Source of the DNA: Chryseobacterium sp.
GTDB lineage: Bacteria > Bacteroidota > Bacteroidia > Flavobacteriales > Weeksellaceae
NCBI GenBank assembly: GCA_003852805.1
Contig: RDDY01000309.1
Coordinates: 1 to 7,125 of the forward strand
DNA length: 7,125 bases
Direction of reading: 5' to 3'
The stretch's first letter is position 1. Each line of letters starts with the position of its first letter. Below, piece by piece: positions 6,674 through 7,125 of this stretch. The notes beneath the pieces were generated by a model. That model was given only the letters and a program-made list of their open reading frames with translations, searched no databases and was not told the origin of the DNA. The position numbers and the translations under genes were made by a program.

Positions 6674-7125
6674 ATGAAATTAAATTTAACTTTTTTCTCG
6701 GCGCGTGTCACCTTTATCATGGTGTTGTTGTCCGACTTGATGTTTGCGCAGAATGCTAATCGTTATGCATCACTAAGCCAGCAGGATCATAGACTGAATA
6801 TTGCTATGGCTTACCAACCCGACGCGGATGCTTTTGGAGCTTTAACACAGGATTTTAAAATAGAAATAGCAAATCTGACCAACGATAAACTGCATATATT
6901 CATTGAATACTACGCTGATCTTGTCTGTGGCGGACGCAAAACAGGCAGGGTGGGTTGGAATCAGGACGGGTATATTATGCAACCGCGGGAGCGGATAATA
7001 CCAAACTGGACCGGGCAGCATCAGTGGGGCTACACCCGTATACTCGGGGACGCATGTCCACGGGATACCTGGGAGAAAAAAGGTGTCTACCAAGATGGCT
7101 TTAAAGCATACAATATCATTAAAGG
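6674..7125 (+). CDS. Unrecognised exported protein, 3'-truncated by the window end
   Basis: The frame stays open to the window edge (150 complete codons). I do not recognise the family. Residues 1-25 form a plausible signal peptide: MKLNLTFFSARVTFIMVLLSDLMFA, with a basic start, a hydrophobic core and likely signal peptidase I cleavage before Gln26. No cysteine follows the core, so it is not a lipoprotein. The mature part has alternating polar/hydrophobic stretches suggestive of beta strands (DFKIEIANLTNDKLHIFIEYYAD), aromatic Trp/Tyr residues (GRVGWNQDGY, NWTGQHQWGYTRI) and two cysteines (Cys85, Cys128) that could form a disulfide in the periplasm. Half of its isoleucine codons are ATA (6 of 12), whereas the SPFH and dgt genes mostly use ATC/ATT; this hints at an accessory gene. 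An in-frame ATG at 6614 would add 20 residues ahead of the signal peptide and is less likely. It is divergent from the PAS-LuxR regulator. Confidence 0.75.
   Translation, partial: MKLNLTFFSARVTFIMVLLSDLMFAQNANRYASLSQQDHRLNIAMAYQPDADAFGALTQDFKIEIANLTNDKLHIFIEYYADLVCGGRKTGRVGWNQDGYIMQPRERIIPNWTGQHQWGYTRILGDACPRDTWEKKGVYQDGFKAYNIIK

Noticed and set aside
6842..7093. An 83-codon minus-strand open frame at the window end
   Set aside because: It overlaps the + strand exported-protein frame, which has a signal peptide and a matching upstream promoter; the minus frame has neither.
1..7125. CRISPR arrays, tRNA or rRNA genes, insertion sequences and attachment sites
   Set aside because: No spaced direct repeats, cloverleaf-like segments, transposase-like frames or flanking duplications were seen.

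Overview
The window looks like chromosomal DNA of a member of the Bacteroidota, most likely a flavobacterium. Four signs point this way: near-canonical Bacteroidota promoter elements (TTG about 16-20 bases ahead of TAnnTTTG) before rpmI and before the last gene; A-rich leaders without Shine-Dalgarno sequences; a single-chain glycine decarboxylase; and L20 and L35 sequences that resemble flavobacterial ones from memory. The exact genus cannot be read from this window.

Layout. Positions 2-4872 (+ strand) hold the 3' five-sixths of gcvP (glycine cleavage P-protein), a strong intrinsic terminator, then dgt (dGTPase-like HD hydrolase) and, 46 bases later, a membrane-anchored SPFH/band-7 protein that resembles the plant HIR (hypersensitive induced reaction) group. 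A 12-bp hairpin at 4898-4924 separates this block from a convergent minus-strand block: a PAS-LuxR type regulator (6431-5724), rpmI (L35) and rplT (L20). The last gene (from 6674, + strand, running off the end) encodes an unrecognised exported protein divergent from the regulator.

How the parts relate. gcvP, dgt, rpmI and rplT are housekeeping genes. The usual partner infC is not next to rpmI; a promoter-like sequence directly ahead of rpmI suggests that rpmI-rplT is its own transcription unit. The most interesting area is the 242-base gap between the regulator and the exported protein. It contains a good Bacteroidota-type promoter pointing at the exported protein, with a 7-2-7 inverted repeat (TACCCGG-CA-GTGGGTA) touching its -33 element. 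That geometry suits a NarL/LuxR-type activator, and such a regulator is encoded next door. This suggests, but does not prove, a small local regulator-target pair. I see no mobile element, CRISPR array, tRNA or rRNA, and no clearly new multi-gene system.
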